Source of the DNA: Vibrio sp. 99-70-13A1
Lineage (GTDB): Bacteria; Pseudomonadota; Gammaproteobacteria; Enterobacterales; Vibrionaceae
NCBI RefSeq assembly: GCF_013114625.1
Contig: NZ_VTXD01000027.1
Span: forward strand, 1-64,000
Reading direction: 5' to 3'
DNA length: 64,000 nt
A program made the translations under genes and the position numbers. The notes under the pieces were generated by a model. The model saw only the letters and a list, made by a program, of their open reading frames with translations. It searched no databases and was not told the DNA's origin. Each line of letters starts with the position of its first letter. Positions within the stretch are counted from its first letter, which is position 1. Positions 7,332 through 16,165 of this stretch are shown one piece after another.

Positions 7332-8062
7332 AATACTGTTGGTAAATATTGTTTAAGCACAGGGATAGGAATTTTCGGCACCATTAGATAAATCAGTGCA
7401 GCTAACACGACAGAGCCAATCAAGTCTTCTGGTCGATGCATGCCTAGCCATAACCGGCTGTAAGCCACACCAGCAGCCCAAATCATCAGCCCAGCGACCC
7501 AAGTAAACTTGCGGTTTTCAAAAAACAACCCACCAAAGAAAGCTATACAAATCGCAACAAAAATAGTGTGCCCTGAAGGAAAAGAGTAATCCTGCTCCCC
7601 AAGCCAATGGTGCACTCGCCACTCACTCACATTAGATTTAACGTTCATGATCACTTCATTTTTTTCACTAAGCGACAATTGATAAAAACTTTCAGGAAGT
7701 TCGATTAAATCCACTTGAGCAAGGTACTCAGTATAAGGTCGCGGGCTTTCTGTAGAATGCTTTAAGAATGTCTTAGCTGAGAAGCAAATCACTAACAGTA
7801 ATGAGAGTTGAATAGCCAAGCTTAAAAACTTAATTCGAGGGAATTTTAGTCGCAGCGCCAATGCACTCAGCACCGTTAAAGTTACAAGAAATCCAGAACT
7901 GCCAGCGGAGTCCGTCAGCAGCGTCATGAAACGCCCTACAAAATCGCCAACGGGTTGCCCAAGGTCAACATCAATACCAATCAGTACAACTGGTAAAAGA
8001 GAATAAAGGCTAAAGGCTAATAGCAATAATCCTTTAGATTTTTGGGCAATATAGTTAATCAT
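7310..8062 (-). CDS. pgpB: PAP2-family membrane phosphatase, PgpB-like
   Basis: Membrane phosphatase of about 250 residues with all three motifs of the type 2 phosphatidic acid phosphatase superfamily: K...RP near residue 105 (KTFLKHSTESPRPYT), PSGH near 163, and SRxWxGxHxPxD near 202 (SRLWLGMHRPEDLIGS). The motif spacing and length match E. coli PgpB, which dephosphorylates phosphatidylglycerophosphate and undecaprenyl pyrophosphate at the inner membrane. The start is probably ATG 8062; an in-frame ATG at 8080 has no visible ribosome binding site. A short direct repeat overlaps the stop codon. Confidence 0.82.
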   Translation of the reverse strand: MINYIAQKSKGLLLLAFSLYSLLPVVLIGIDVDLGQPVGDFVGRFMTLLTDSAGSSGFLVTLTVLSALALRLKFPRIKFLSLAIQLSLLLVICFSAKTFLKHSTESPRPYTEYLAQVDLIELPESFYQLSLSEKNEVIMNVKSNVSEWRVHHWLGEQDYSFPSGHTIFVAICIAFFGGLFFENRKFTWVAGLMIWAAGVAYSRLWLGMHRPEDLIGSVVLAALIYLMVPKIPIPVLKQYLPTVLFNKGLI

Positions 8063-8080
8063 TGTCACTCTGCAGTCCAT

Positions 8081-8565
8081 GCGAAAGGGCGCATCCTAAC
8101 GTAGCAAAATATCAACAACATCAGGTTTATGTCAGAAATGTTATCCTAAGGCAAAATAACCCTACTTATAGAATGACTTATTCGATTGCGCGGTCAACTT
8201 GACTAAAACACCAACCTACGACGCTTAATATTTGATTCAGAATAAAGAAACGCTCAAACACCGTATCTGCTAAATTCTTTAAAAGTACCTTCTAACTAGC
8301 TTCTATCTAGCTTCTATCTAGCTTCTATCTAGCTTCTAAGCATTAGACAACTGACTCTTCAGATAAATATCTTCTCTTTAATTCCACTTACGAGCATTAA
8401 ATGACCAAGTAGCGTTCACCTAACGGTAAAATGAGTGAAACTTTGCGACCAGTCCTTTAAATCCAAGAATGAAAGGATTACCATTCCCTCGCTCATTACG
8501 TTCCTGAAATTTAAATCACAACACGATTTAGACTTGCAACGAATGAAGCGACATATTTAATTTTT
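8081..8565. other. intergenic region before the FMN riboswitch
   Basis: About 490 bp between the divergent phosphatase gene and the ribB leader. It contains an 11-bp tandem repeat (8296-8338) and presumably the ribB promoter. I cannot place that promoter with confidence. No coding frame stands out. Confidence 0.6.
8296..8338. repeat. four tandem copies of CTAGCTTCTAT
   Basis: An 11-bp unit is repeated four times, the last copy imperfect at its end. The repeat lies between two divergent transcription units. Confidence 0.93.
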
Positions 8566-8736
8566 ATTCTCAGGGCGGGGCGCAATTCCCCACCGGCGGT
8601 ATGTTTAGTTTTCATCCACATTCAATTTGTTTATGTCTGAATGAACCTAAATAAGCCCGCGAGCGCTCGATACGTCGAGGTCAGCAGATCTGGTGAGATG
8701 CCAGAGCCGACGGTTATAGTCCGGATGAGAGAGAAT
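8566..8736 (+). ncRNA. FMN riboswitch (RFN element)
   Basis: The conserved RFN core is plain. The closing helix P1 is formed by ATTCTC (8566-8571) and GAGAAT (8731-8736). Also present are CAGGGCGGGGCG, CCCCACCGGCGGTA, the GCCCGCGAGCG segment, and GATCTGGTGAGATGCCAGAGCCGACGG (in pieces between 8687 and 8713) followed by CCGGATGAGAGA. It senses flavin mononucleotide and represses riboflavin synthesis when FMN is abundant. It sits directly upstream of ribB, as in many gammaproteobacteria. Confidence 0.96.
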
Positions 8737-8742
8737 GAAAAC

Positions 8743-8780
8743 ACACCACTCAATATGATGAAGTGGTGTATTTCGTTTTG
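8743..8780 (+). terminator. hairpin in the riboswitch expression platform
   Basis: An 8-bp stem, ACACCACT (8743-8750) with AGTGGTGT (8762-8769), is followed by ATTTCGTTTT. It lies between the aptamer and ribB and probably acts as the FMN-controlled terminator. Confidence 0.65.
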
Positions 8781-8887
8781 GATAAAACCATTACGCATGT
8801 AATCACTGCTTTAATAAGCAGGGGTTACTGTGTGTGTTTTTAATCCCTCATACAGCCCTGATTCTGGTGATATTTAGGAGTTTAACC

Positions 8888-9544
8888 ATGAATCAGTCTT
8901 CACTACTTGCCGAATTTGGCGAACCAATTACTCGCGTAGAAAACGCCCTAGAAGCCTTAAGAGAAGGTCGTGGCGTATTACTTTTAGACGATGAAAGTCG
9001 TGAAAATGAAGGTGATATTATCTACTCTGTCGAGCACCTAACTGACGCTCAAATGGCACTCATGATCCGCGAATGTAGCGGCATTGTTTGCCTATGTCTG
9101 ACCGACGAACAAGCAAATCAGCTTGATCTTCCTCCAATGGTTGTTGATAACAACAGTGCGAATCAAACCGCATTCACTGTGACTATTGAGGCGAAAGAAG
9201 GCGTGACTACAGGCGTATCTGCAAAAGATCGCGTGACGACCATCAAAACAGCTGCAAACCCAAATGCGAAGCCATCTGACCTTGCTCGCCCTGGTCATGT
9301 TTTCCCATTACGTGCACGTAAAGGTGGCGTTTTAGCTCGCCGTGGTCATACAGAAGGCACGGTCGATTTAATGCAAATGGCGGGTTTTGCTCCTGCTGGC
9401 GTATTATGTGAAGTAACCAACCCAGACGGCACCATGGCGAAAGCCCCTGAGATCGTAGCGTTTGGTAAATTGCACAACATGCCAGTACTGACCATTGAAG
9501 ATATGGTGATGTATCGCAACAAGTTTGACCTGAAGCTTGCTTAA
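8888..9544 (+). CDS. ribB: 3,4-dihydroxy-2-butanone-4-phosphate synthase
   Basis: RibB converts ribulose 5-phosphate to 3,4-dihydroxy-2-butanone 4-phosphate and formate, the four-carbon branch of riboflavin synthesis. The protein of 218 residues matches the single-domain RibB length. It shows the DDESRENEGDI acidic metal/substrate loop (about residues 33-43), GVTTGVSAKDRVTT near 109, RPGHVFPLRA near 134 and RRGHTEGTVDLMQMAGF near 148. ATG 8888 follows TAGGAG at good spacing and gives the family length; an upstream in-frame ATG at 8834 adds 18 unmatched residues. The FMN riboswitch controls it. Confidence 0.97.
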   Translation: MNQSSLLAEFGEPITRVENALEALREGRGVLLLDDESRENEGDIIYSVEHLTDAQMALMIRECSGIVCLCLTDEQANQLDLPPMVVDNNSANQTAFTVTIEAKEGVTTGVSAKDRVTTIKTAANPNAKPSDLARPGHVFPLRARKGGVLARRGHTEGTVDLMQMAGFAPAGVLCEVTNPDGTMAKAPEIVAFGKLHNMPVLTIEDMVMYRNKFDLKLA

Positions 9545-9633
9545 TCAAGCGTATTTAACAGGCTAATCCGCCCACTTATGGCTGAAAACGTCGTTAGATA
9601 ACCCGCTTTACCTCCAAAAACATTCAAAATTTA

Positions 9634-9664
9634 GAGCCTCACTGATTTCAGTGGGGCTTTTTTC
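9634..9664 (+). terminator. terminator after ribB
   Basis: An 11-bp stem (9634-9644 with 9647-9657, one wobble pair) with a tight loop is followed by a run of six T. Confidence 0.85.
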
Positions 9665-9696
9665 ATACTCACGTCCGATAAAAAACCAAGCTAATT

Positions 9697-9741
9697 AGCA
9701 ACTATTATCATTAACAATACATTTTTGTTATGTTATAACAT
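9697..9741. promoter_or_regulatory. metal-repressor-like sites upstream of the ABC importer operon
   Basis: Two candidate operators lie 33-77 bp before the start codon. At 9730-9741 there is a perfect 12-bp palindrome ATGTTATAACAT, which resembles the TGTTATA/TATAACA arms of Zur boxes. At 9697-9715, the minus strand reads GTTAATGATAATAGTTGCT, which agrees with the 19-bp Fur consensus at about 13 positions. Both are visual matches only. Confidence 0.35.
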
Positions 9742-9773
9742 TGCGAATTATTAATCGTAACTAGGACAAAAGC

Positions 9774-11309
9774 ATGAAAAAGCTTGCCGCACTGGCACTA
9801 CTTTCCATCAGTGCACTACTCATATGGATATTTGTACCATCGAAAGAAACACAACCAACCACTCTCAACATTTCTGGTCCCTTTGAATTCACCGACCAAG
9901 ATTTATCGAAAAACGGCTATTTATTTACACGATTACAAGTCGTTGAAGCGCTGACTGCTATCGATAAGTCAGGCAACGTCACACCTTTATTAGCGAAAGA
10001 ATGGACAACTAGCGCAAACAATTTACGCTGGGAATTTACATTGCGCACAGACGTTGTTTTCCACGATGGTTCACCGCTTACCGCGCAAGCTGTTCAAACA
10101 TCTCTTTCTCACGCTTTAAAAAAACCTGGCGTATTAAAACGTGTACCCATTAAAGAAATATCAGCTTCAGACAACCTTCTAGTCATAGAGCTATCTCAAC
10201 CTTATCGACCATTACTGGCAGTGTTAGCGCATTACACGGCAGCGATTGCAGCACCAAGTTCGTTTGATCAACAAGGAAATGTGGCACAACTGAGTGGTAC
10301 TGGTCCTTATAAAATTCAAGAGTTACAAGCTCCTCATAAAGCGCATGTTGTCAAAAATGCTGACTACTGGGGCACAAAAGCCTCGATTGAACATGTTCAC
10401 TACCTTGCAGGTCATCGCTCTGAAAGCCGTGCTTTATTAGCACAAACAGGGCAAGCTGATCTGGTTTATACACTAGACCCAGCCAGTATCGACCTACTTG
10501 AGTCAGCGAAAAATGTTGAGCTAGTGATGGAGTCCATCCCAAGAACAATCCTAATTAAGCTGAATAATGAACACCCACTTTTAGATCATTCAGATGTGCG
10601 TCAAGCTATCAGTTTAGCTTTGGACCGAACTGGTATTTCAAAACAAATCGTCCGCGTTCCTGGTTCTGAAGCGTATCAACTGTTTGCCCCTTCTCTTGGC
10701 GCATGGCACATCGATTCCCTTAAGCAAACTCAACGCAATATCAACCAAGCGAAAAAATTGCTCGCAGGGCAAGGTTGGCAGGAAAATGAGGAAGGTATCC
10801 TTTCGCGAGAAGGCAAGCCATTCGATATTACTTTAACTACCTACTCAGACAGACCAGAGTTACCTATCGTGGCAACCGCGATTCAAGCTCAGCTTAAAGA
10901 AGTTGGCATTCAGGTGAATGTTTCTATCGACAACTCAAGTGCGATTCCATCCAAGCACAAAGACGGCACCTTAGAAATGGCGCTCGTGGCGCGTAATTTT
11001 GGCACTACAGCGGATCCCCTAGCCTTACTAATGCGCGATTTTGCTAGCCATAAAGGCAGTGACTGGGGACCAATGAACTGGTCTTCTGATGAGTTCAGTA
11101 GCTTACTTCAACGTCTATCGGTTGAACCAAATCAAGAGCAATATAATCGAATGACTCAAGAGGCTTCATCTATATTAGCGGAAGAAATGCCACTGATTCC
11201 TGTGACTTTCTACACTCAGTTAGTTGCGGTCAATGAACGTGTTAACCACTTCTCTTTTGACCCATTTGAAATCAACTACCGCATCTCAGAGATGACGATT
11301 AATGATTAA
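9774..11309 (+). CDS. ABC transporter substrate-binding protein, family 5 (peptide/nickel/chelate type)
   Basis: Periplasmic binding protein of 511 residues. An N-terminal hydrophobic segment (about residues 4-21) acts as signal or anchor, without a lipobox cysteine. The family-5 pattern follows: VVEALTAIDKSGNVTPLLAKEW near 57, HDGSPLTAQAVQTSL near 101, GTGPYKI near 178 and the C-terminal EEMPLIPVTFY. Members deliver oligopeptides, nickel or metal-chelator complexes to DppBC-type permeases. It is the first gene of a four-gene operon; its end overlaps the permease start by 8 bp. Possible Fur/Zur-like sites upstream hint at a metal-related cargo, but this is inference. Confidence 0.88.
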   Translation: MKKLAALALLSISALLIWIFVPSKETQPTTLNISGPFEFTDQDLSKNGYLFTRLQVVEALTAIDKSGNVTPLLAKEWTTSANNLRWEFTLRTDVVFHDGSPLTAQAVQTSLSHALKKPGVLKRVPIKEISASDNLLVIELSQPYRPLLAVLAHYTAAIAAPSSFDQQGNVAQLSGTGPYKIQELQAPHKAHVVKNADYWGTKASIEHVHYLAGHRSESRALLAQTGQADLVYTLDPASIDLLESAKNVELVMESIPRTILIKLNNEHPLLDHSDVRQAISLALDRTGISKQIVRVPGSEAYQLFAPSLGAWHIDSLKQTQRNINQAKKLLAGQGWQENEEGILSREGKPFDITLTTYSDRPELPIVATAIQAQLKEVGIQVNVSIDNSSAIPSKHKDGTLEMALVARNFGTTADPLALLMRDFASHKGSDWGPMNWSSDEFSSLLQRLSVEPNQEQYNRMTQEASSILAEEMPLIPVTFYTQLVAVNERVNHFSFDPFEINYRISEMTIND

Positions 11310-12315
11310 TATCTTAATCCGAAGACTACTCCAAGCCGGCTTTGTGGCTTGGAGCATCGGAACACTCACTTTCATTTTAATGCGCTTGTTACCTGGCGAC
11401 TTTGCTTTTCGAATTGCAGCGGGTCGCTACGGGTACGATTATGTGGATGCAGATGCAGCACAAGCGGTTTACCAAGAACTAGGGCTTGATCGCTCAGGCT
11501 TTCAGCTATACATCGAATGGCTGTGGGATCTTCTCCATTTTGACCTAGGGACCTCATTGATTAGTGGTACCCCTGTCATTGACGAAATCAGCCACCAGCT
11601 CGGGCACTCCATTTTATTGGCAGTAGTTGCGACCGTCATCTCCCTTATCATTGCTATTCCCATCGGTATTTATTGTGGAAGGCGAACCGACTCTTTTGCA
11701 GATCACTTCTCGCTATTAGGTTCCATCATCTTAAGAGCCCAGCCTGTATTTCTGATTGGTTTGGCTTTGGTGATTATCTTTGCGTTACAACTGAATTGGC
11801 TGCCTGTGGCTGGCTTTGGACGAGTCGAGTTTATTATTTTACCCGCCCTCGCCTTAGCGCTATCTCTGGCTGCAATGTCTAGCCGTCTTATAAGAAATGC
11901 CACTCATGATGCCATCACAGCACCGCATTTTTTATTCGCTCGTTTAAAAGGACTAACTGAGGCGCAAGCTTTTCAGCATCACGCTCATAAACACATCGCT
12001 TTACCTGTTATTACTTTTGTTGGCGTTCAAGCAACCGGGTTAATTGAAGGGATCATTATGATCGAGTCATTATTCTCTTGGCCGGGTATTGGTCACGCGT
12101 TAGCGCATGCGATTTTCCGTAGAGATATCCCAATGATCCAAGGTTCTGCTCTGCTAATGGGGCTTTTGTTTGTGGTCATCAATACCTTAGTCGATCTTGT
12201 AAACTACCAATTGGATCCAAGGCAACGCGTGAATAAACCCTCTGCTTTATTTTCAAAATTCGCACCTAATAAACAACAAGCAGAACCCGAAAAAAAGAAG
12301 GTTAAGATCGTATGA
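11302..12315 (+). CDS. ABC transporter permease, DppB/NikB type
   Basis: Inner-membrane permease of 337 residues with about six spans and the N-terminal signature of this family (RRLLQAGFVAWSIGTLTFILMRLLPGD). The coupling loop is around residue 235, near ALPVITFVGVQATGLIEG, and EsLFSWPGIGHAL-like sequence follows. The lysine-rich C-terminal extension (NKQQAEPEKKKVKIV) is unusual. It overlaps the preceding binding-protein gene by 8 bp and the next permease gene by 4 bp, so the operon is translationally coupled. Confidence 0.9.
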   Translation: MINILIRRLLQAGFVAWSIGTLTFILMRLLPGDFAFRIAAGRYGYDYVDADAAQAVYQELGLDRSGFQLYIEWLWDLLHFDLGTSLISGTPVIDEISHQLGHSILLAVVATVISLIIAIPIGIYCGRRTDSFADHFSLLGSIILRAQPVFLIGLALVIIFALQLNWLPVAGFGRVEFIILPALALALSLAAMSSRLIRNATHDAITAPHFLFARLKGLTEAQAFQHHAHKHIALPVITFVGVQATGLIEGIIMIESLFSWPGIGHALAHAIFRRDIPMIQGSALLMGLLFVVINTLVDLVNYQLDPRQRVNKPSALFSKFAPNKQQAEPEKKKVKIV

Positions 12316-13187
12316 ATTTAACAAAGCCGCAATGGTTAGGTCTGATTATCTTAGCCGCCTTGTTATGCGTAGTCATGCTAGAACGGACTGTCTATCAAGG
12401 TGATATTGCCAAGCAAAACTTAGACCTTGCATTCACAACGCCTTCTGTCGAAGAACCTTTAGGCAGAGACCATTTTGGACGCAGCAATTTAGCGAGGTTA
12501 AGCCACGCCATCACCACCTCACTTTCCATGGCGTTAATCAGTATTACCACGGCTGCGCTATTAGGTACTTCCATGGGCGTGATAGCAGGTTGGAAACAAG
12601 GATGGTGGGATAAAGTCTTTTCATTCAATGTGAATATGATACTCGCCATGCCCGGCTTAATCCTCGTCTTACTTTTCGCGGCTATGGTTCCGGGCTCCTT
12701 CCTCATTCTTTACATCGCCATATCTCTCATGCTGTGGGTGGACTTTTTCCGTGTATCACGTAACCGAACGTTGTCACTCATTCAGTCGCCGGCTGTAGAA
12801 GCGTCTCGACTTTATGGCTTCAACCATTGGTATATTTTCAAGCGTCATTTATGGCCAGATTGCCGAAACGACTTATTTACTCTGTTCTGCTTTGGTACTG
12901 GTAATTCAATACTGGCGCTTGCATCTTTAGGCTTTCTGCATGTTGGGCTTAAGCCGCCGGAAGCTGAGCTCGGCTTAATGATGGTTGAACTATTCCGTTA
13001 CTACCACCAAGCCCCTTGGGTTTTGATTCAACCAGTACTCACCGTTTTTCTTCTCGTATTAAGCTTTCATTTATTAGCCCAAGGCAAGCGTCTCACTCAG
13101 CAAAAAAAACATTCGCATAATGAACCGAGGTCTAAACAAGAAAAATCGCAACCAGGCAAACAAGCGGACAAAGGAGTAACAGCATGA
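12312..13187 (+). CDS. ABC transporter permease, DppC/NikC type
   Basis: Second permease of 291 residues. It has an N-terminal span, a periplasmic GRDHFGRSNLARL segment (about residues 53-65; the LGRDxxGRDxxSRL motif of DppC-type permeases in altered form) and a coupling loop at SRLYGFNHWYIFKRHLWPD. The charged, lysine/glutamine-rich tail (about residues 262-291) extends beyond the usual end. It overlaps both neighbours by 4 bp (ATGA-type junctions) and pairs with the DppB-type protein to form the channel. Confidence 0.9.
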   Translation: MNLTKPQWLGLIILAALLCVVMLERTVYQGDIAKQNLDLAFTTPSVEEPLGRDHFGRSNLARLSHAITTSLSMALISITTAALLGTSMGVIAGWKQGWWDKVFSFNVNMILAMPGLILVLLFAAMVPGSFLILYIAISLMLWVDFFRVSRNRTLSLIQSPAVEASRLYGFNHWYIFKRHLWPDCRNDLFTLFCFGTGNSILALASLGFLHVGLKPPEAELGLMMVELFRYYHQAPWVLIQPVLTVFLLVLSFHLLAQGKRLTQQKKHSHNEPRSKQEKSQPGKQADKGVTA

Positions 13188-14644
13188 ACACAATGCTAAA
13201 AATTGAAAATCTTTCGATTCATACTGACACTCAAACCTTAGTCCAGAACTTAAGTTTAGACTTATATCCTCAGCGTCCGCTCACCATTTTGGGTGAAACA
13301 GGCGCGGGAAAAAGCTTAATCGCGGCGGCCGTCGCAGGCACATTGCCAGATGCCTTAAAGCCAGAAGGCGACATTACTTTATTTGATGAGCTTAACCCTT
13401 TAAATCGAGAACGGTTTTGGGGAAAAGAAATCGCTTTATTACCTCAAGAGCCGTGGCTAGCACTCAACCCGCTTCGCACAATTGCCGCGCAAATAAACGA
13501 AGTCCATAAGCTGGTTTTAAACAAAGATCGCTCCCAGAGTGACACCCTCACCCACCGTGCACTTCAACAAATGGAACTGGATAAAGATGGAGGTAAACAC
13601 CCATTTGAACTTTCTGGTGGAATGGCGCAACGTGCAGCGTATTTATGCGCGACTCAAGCAGGAGGCAAACTGTTAATTGCAGATGAACCCACAAAAGGCT
13701 TAGACGAAAGCCGACGTGATCACGTTGGGCAACTTCTCCTTTCTCACTGCCAACCGTTTGAAAATGAGAAACCCGGCGGGCTGCTCACTATTACTCATGA
13801 CATTAAGCTGGCTAAAATGTTAGGTGGTGACATTATCGTCATGAAAGAAGGTGAAATTGTAGAACAAGGTGACGCGAAAGCTATTTTAGAACAGCCACAA
13901 GCCGCCTATACAAAAGCGCTTATTCGAGCGCAACCTGAATATTGGTCATTTGATCAGCCCACTTCTTCACAGCCTTTAAATGAATCAAGTAGCCAAACTG
14001 CTCCCGCAGAGGTTGGTATACAAAGCGGGCAGAAGCCATTGCTTGAAGTTGAAGGTTTAGCTATTTACCGCGACCAAAAAATACTCTTTTCAGATCTGAC
14101 GTTCTCATTATCACAAGGTGAAATATTGGGAGTTTATGGTGATAGCGGATGCGGTAAATCTTCTCTTGCCGACACTTTACTAGGGCTGCATAACGACTTT
14201 TCCGGCAATATCAACTGGCTTCAAAAAATCGAAAAAGGGCAACGACTTAAACTTTATCAAGATCCACCAAGTGCGCATTCTCCTCACACAACACTAAAAA
14301 CGTTACTTGATGACTTATGTGCACTTCACAAGCTAAATCGCTCCAAGATACCTGCACTTCTAGATAGATTAAGCCTTGATTCTGCTCTGCTTGAGCGTCC
14401 ATCAAGCCAAGTATCTGGAGGAGAGTTACAGCGGTTTGCCATTTTACGAGCACTACTGATGAGCCCAAAACTGTTAATTGCAGATGAGCCCTCATCAAGG
14501 TTAGACCCAATTACAGCAGCACAAACACTAAAGCTGATTGTTGAAGTATCGAAAGAAGCTAATTGCGGTCTTATCTTGATCAGCCATGATCAACTGGCTT
14601 TAAGTAAACTGTGTAATAAAGTGATCGACTTATCGCGTTATTGA
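13184..14644 (+). CDS. ABC transporter ATPase with two fused nucleotide-binding domains (DppD-DppF type)
   Basis: One 486-residue chain holds two complete ATPase domains. Domain 1 (about residues 3-250) has Walker A GETGAGKS near 37, signature LSGGMAQR near 144 and Walker B LLIADEPT. Domain 2 (about 283-486) has Walker A GDSGCGKS near 317, signature VSGGELQR near 406 and LLIADEPS. Most peptide/nickel importers encode these as two proteins; here they are fused by a Ser/Gln-rich linker (about 255-280). It overlaps the permease gene by 4 bp and ends the operon. Its TGA stop forms part of a degenerate tandem repeat that continues downstream. Confidence 0.92.
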   Translation: MNTMLKIENLSIHTDTQTLVQNLSLDLYPQRPLTILGETGAGKSLIAAAVAGTLPDALKPEGDITLFDELNPLNRERFWGKEIALLPQEPWLALNPLRTIAAQINEVHKLVLNKDRSQSDTLTHRALQQMELDKDGGKHPFELSGGMAQRAAYLCATQAGGKLLIADEPTKGLDESRRDHVGQLLLSHCQPFENEKPGGLLTITHDIKLAKMLGGDIIVMKEGEIVEQGDAKAILEQPQAAYTKALIRAQPEYWSFDQPTSSQPLNESSSQTAPAEVGIQSGQKPLLEVEGLAIYRDQKILFSDLTFSLSQGEILGVYGDSGCGKSSLADTLLGLHNDFSGNINWLQKIEKGQRLKLYQDPPSAHSPHTTLKTLLDDLCALHKLNRSKIPALLDRLSLDSALLERPSSQVSGGELQRFAILRALLMSPKLLIADEPSSRLDPITAAQTLKLIVEVSKEANCGLILISHDQLALSKLCNKVIDLSRY

Positions 14645-14739
14645 TTTATGGAGCTATTGATTTATCAAGCTGCTAACTTGCCGAGCTATTGACTTACCGA
14701 ACTATTGATTTAACGAACTATTGACTTAACGAGCTATCA
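14638..14739. repeat. degenerate 16-bp tandem repeat starting at a stop codon
   Basis: Units resembling GAGCTATTGATTTATC occur at 14651, 14683, 14699 and 14715, with a partial unit at 14731 and a diverged unit at 14667-14682. The last codons of the ATPase gene (TTATTGATTTATG, stop TGA at 14642-14644) match the same unit. Confidence 0.85.
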
Positions 14740-15089
14740 ACCCGAACAAGCTTAAAGGTTACCTGTCTTCCCACTGACATATTAGACGTAAATCTTTAGT
14801 CATCTCTTCACCATCCACTCTCTAAATGTACATCTCTGTGTAACCCAATCTGGCTAGCCTTGTAAAGAGGTTAGCCATTTAGGCTCTTTAGCTTTCAGGA
14901 ATAACGACGCTGAAGAGCATTAAAGTCGCTTACTTCTTCTGCCTTTCTCACTAGTTTAGTGATCCAGTGCACTGTTCTAGAGCAGACACATAAATGGAAA
15001 AAATATAACTCATTGATTTATTTAAATTAAAAACATGGCACAGATAATGAACTACCACTAAATAGGTATAAACATAAAAGGAGTTAGAT
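14740..15089. other. intergenic region
   Basis: Beyond the repeat, about 350 bp precede the next gene. I see no terminator with a clear T-run, no RNA gene and no coding frame; the promoter of the 15090 gene must lie in the AT-rich last 100 bp. Confidence 0.5.
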
Positions 15090-15938
15090 ATGTTTGTCAT
15101 TATTTCAATTGTTACATCATTAGTAATACTCGCGACCTTATTTCACTATTCAACAAAGCGACAAGCGACACTCAGCCAGAAGTTTGAAACGCTAGTGTTG
15201 ATAAGACAGATACTGCAACTATCACGACAGCACCGAGCTGCTACTCACTACGCACTGTCTTGCAAACTCACCAGTGAAGCTATTTCTAAGGTCAATGAAA
15301 TCTATGCTGACATCCTTGAAACATCCGACTCATTACAAACTAAAGCACAGTTAGATAGCCGACCAATGTACCGGATCTATCAAAACAAACTTAAAGCGAT
15401 GCATGATGATTGGCAAACCCGAAGCTTAGTCCGTAACCAAACGATACATGGTAAGAACATCAGACATAGCATGTACTTGCTAGATGAAGTGATGATCAAC
15501 TGGCTTATTCAATCTGAACGTGAAGATATGATGAACGAATATCATATGAATTGGCAGCAAGTGCTGGACAGCATGGAAGTTCTCACCAAGCTACGAATTT
15601 GTCTTCCTAATATGGATACGATTGACGACCAACAAAGAATCAAATTTTACTGTGAAAAGACCGTTCGTAAACTTAACCAACTAGCGCTGATATGCCCACT
15701 GAGTATTGCCTCACCAATAGGTAGCCGAGCAATACACGAACTATCAGAGTTAGCGGTCAGTGAGACCATCACTTTACCGCCAAAAGCGATGTACGATTTA
15801 ACTAGCGATGTTTCAACGGTTATCGCACAAGTATTTGACCAAGTTTTATCAGAGATGACCGAAAGTTTGTATCAACCTCTACCTAATATTCCATTAGGTA
15901 TGGTTGAGGGTCATCAAAGCAAACATAGCTATGTATAA
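15090..15938 (+). CDS. membrane-anchored helical protein of unknown function
   Basis: Protein of 282 residues with one N-terminal span (about residues 2-18), then a predominantly helical soluble domain with no cofactor or nuclease motif. The segment LVLIRQILQLSRQHRAATHYAL (about 38-59) resembles the start of nitrate/nitrite-sensing NIT-like helical domains, but the similarity is only suggestive. There is no output domain (no GGDEF, HAMP or kinase). A ribosome binding site AAGGAG precedes the ATG. It stands alone between a repeat region and a LysR gene. Confidence 0.65.
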   Translation: MFVIISIVTSLVILATLFHYSTKRQATLSQKFETLVLIRQILQLSRQHRAATHYALSCKLTSEAISKVNEIYADILETSDSLQTKAQLDSRPMYRIYQNKLKAMHDDWQTRSLVRNQTIHGKNIRHSMYLLDEVMINWLIQSEREDMMNEYHMNWQQVLDSMEVLTKLRICLPNMDTIDDQQRIKFYCEKTVRKLNQLALICPLSIASPIGSRAIHELSELAVSETITLPPKAMYDLTSDVSTVIAQVFDQVLSEMTESLYQPLPNIPLGMVEGHQSKHSYV

Positions 15939-16114
15939 AAATGGTTATGTCTAAAAGTGACGTTGTATAAAGCCGCTATACATAGAAATCGTTATGTGTA
16001 GCCGCTATCTAAATCGATGGGAGCATTTATGACAAGGAGGGAATCAATAGGCAGTAAATGAAACAAGGCAGTCCTTTATTAGCAATCAAACACTAGAACT
16101 TCTCAATTGAGTTC

Positions 16115-16147
16115 AAATCCGATATCCGTTTTGGTATCGGATTTTTG
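16115..16147 (+). terminator. terminator between the 15090 gene and the LysR gene
   Basis: A stem of about 12 bp (16115-16127 with 16132-16143, one bulged T) with a TTTT loop is followed by a T-run. Confidence 0.75.
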
Positions 16148-16165
16148 TCTTTTGGAAACAAGCCT

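Noticed and set aside
15036..15052. TGGCACAGATAATGAAC considered as a sigma-54 promoter of the 15090 gene
   Set aside because: The -24 block is good but there is no GC at the required distance for the -12.
16105..16125. GTTCAAATCC resembling a tRNA T-loop
   Set aside because: It forms part of a terminator stem; no acceptor, anticodon or D arm can be folded around it.
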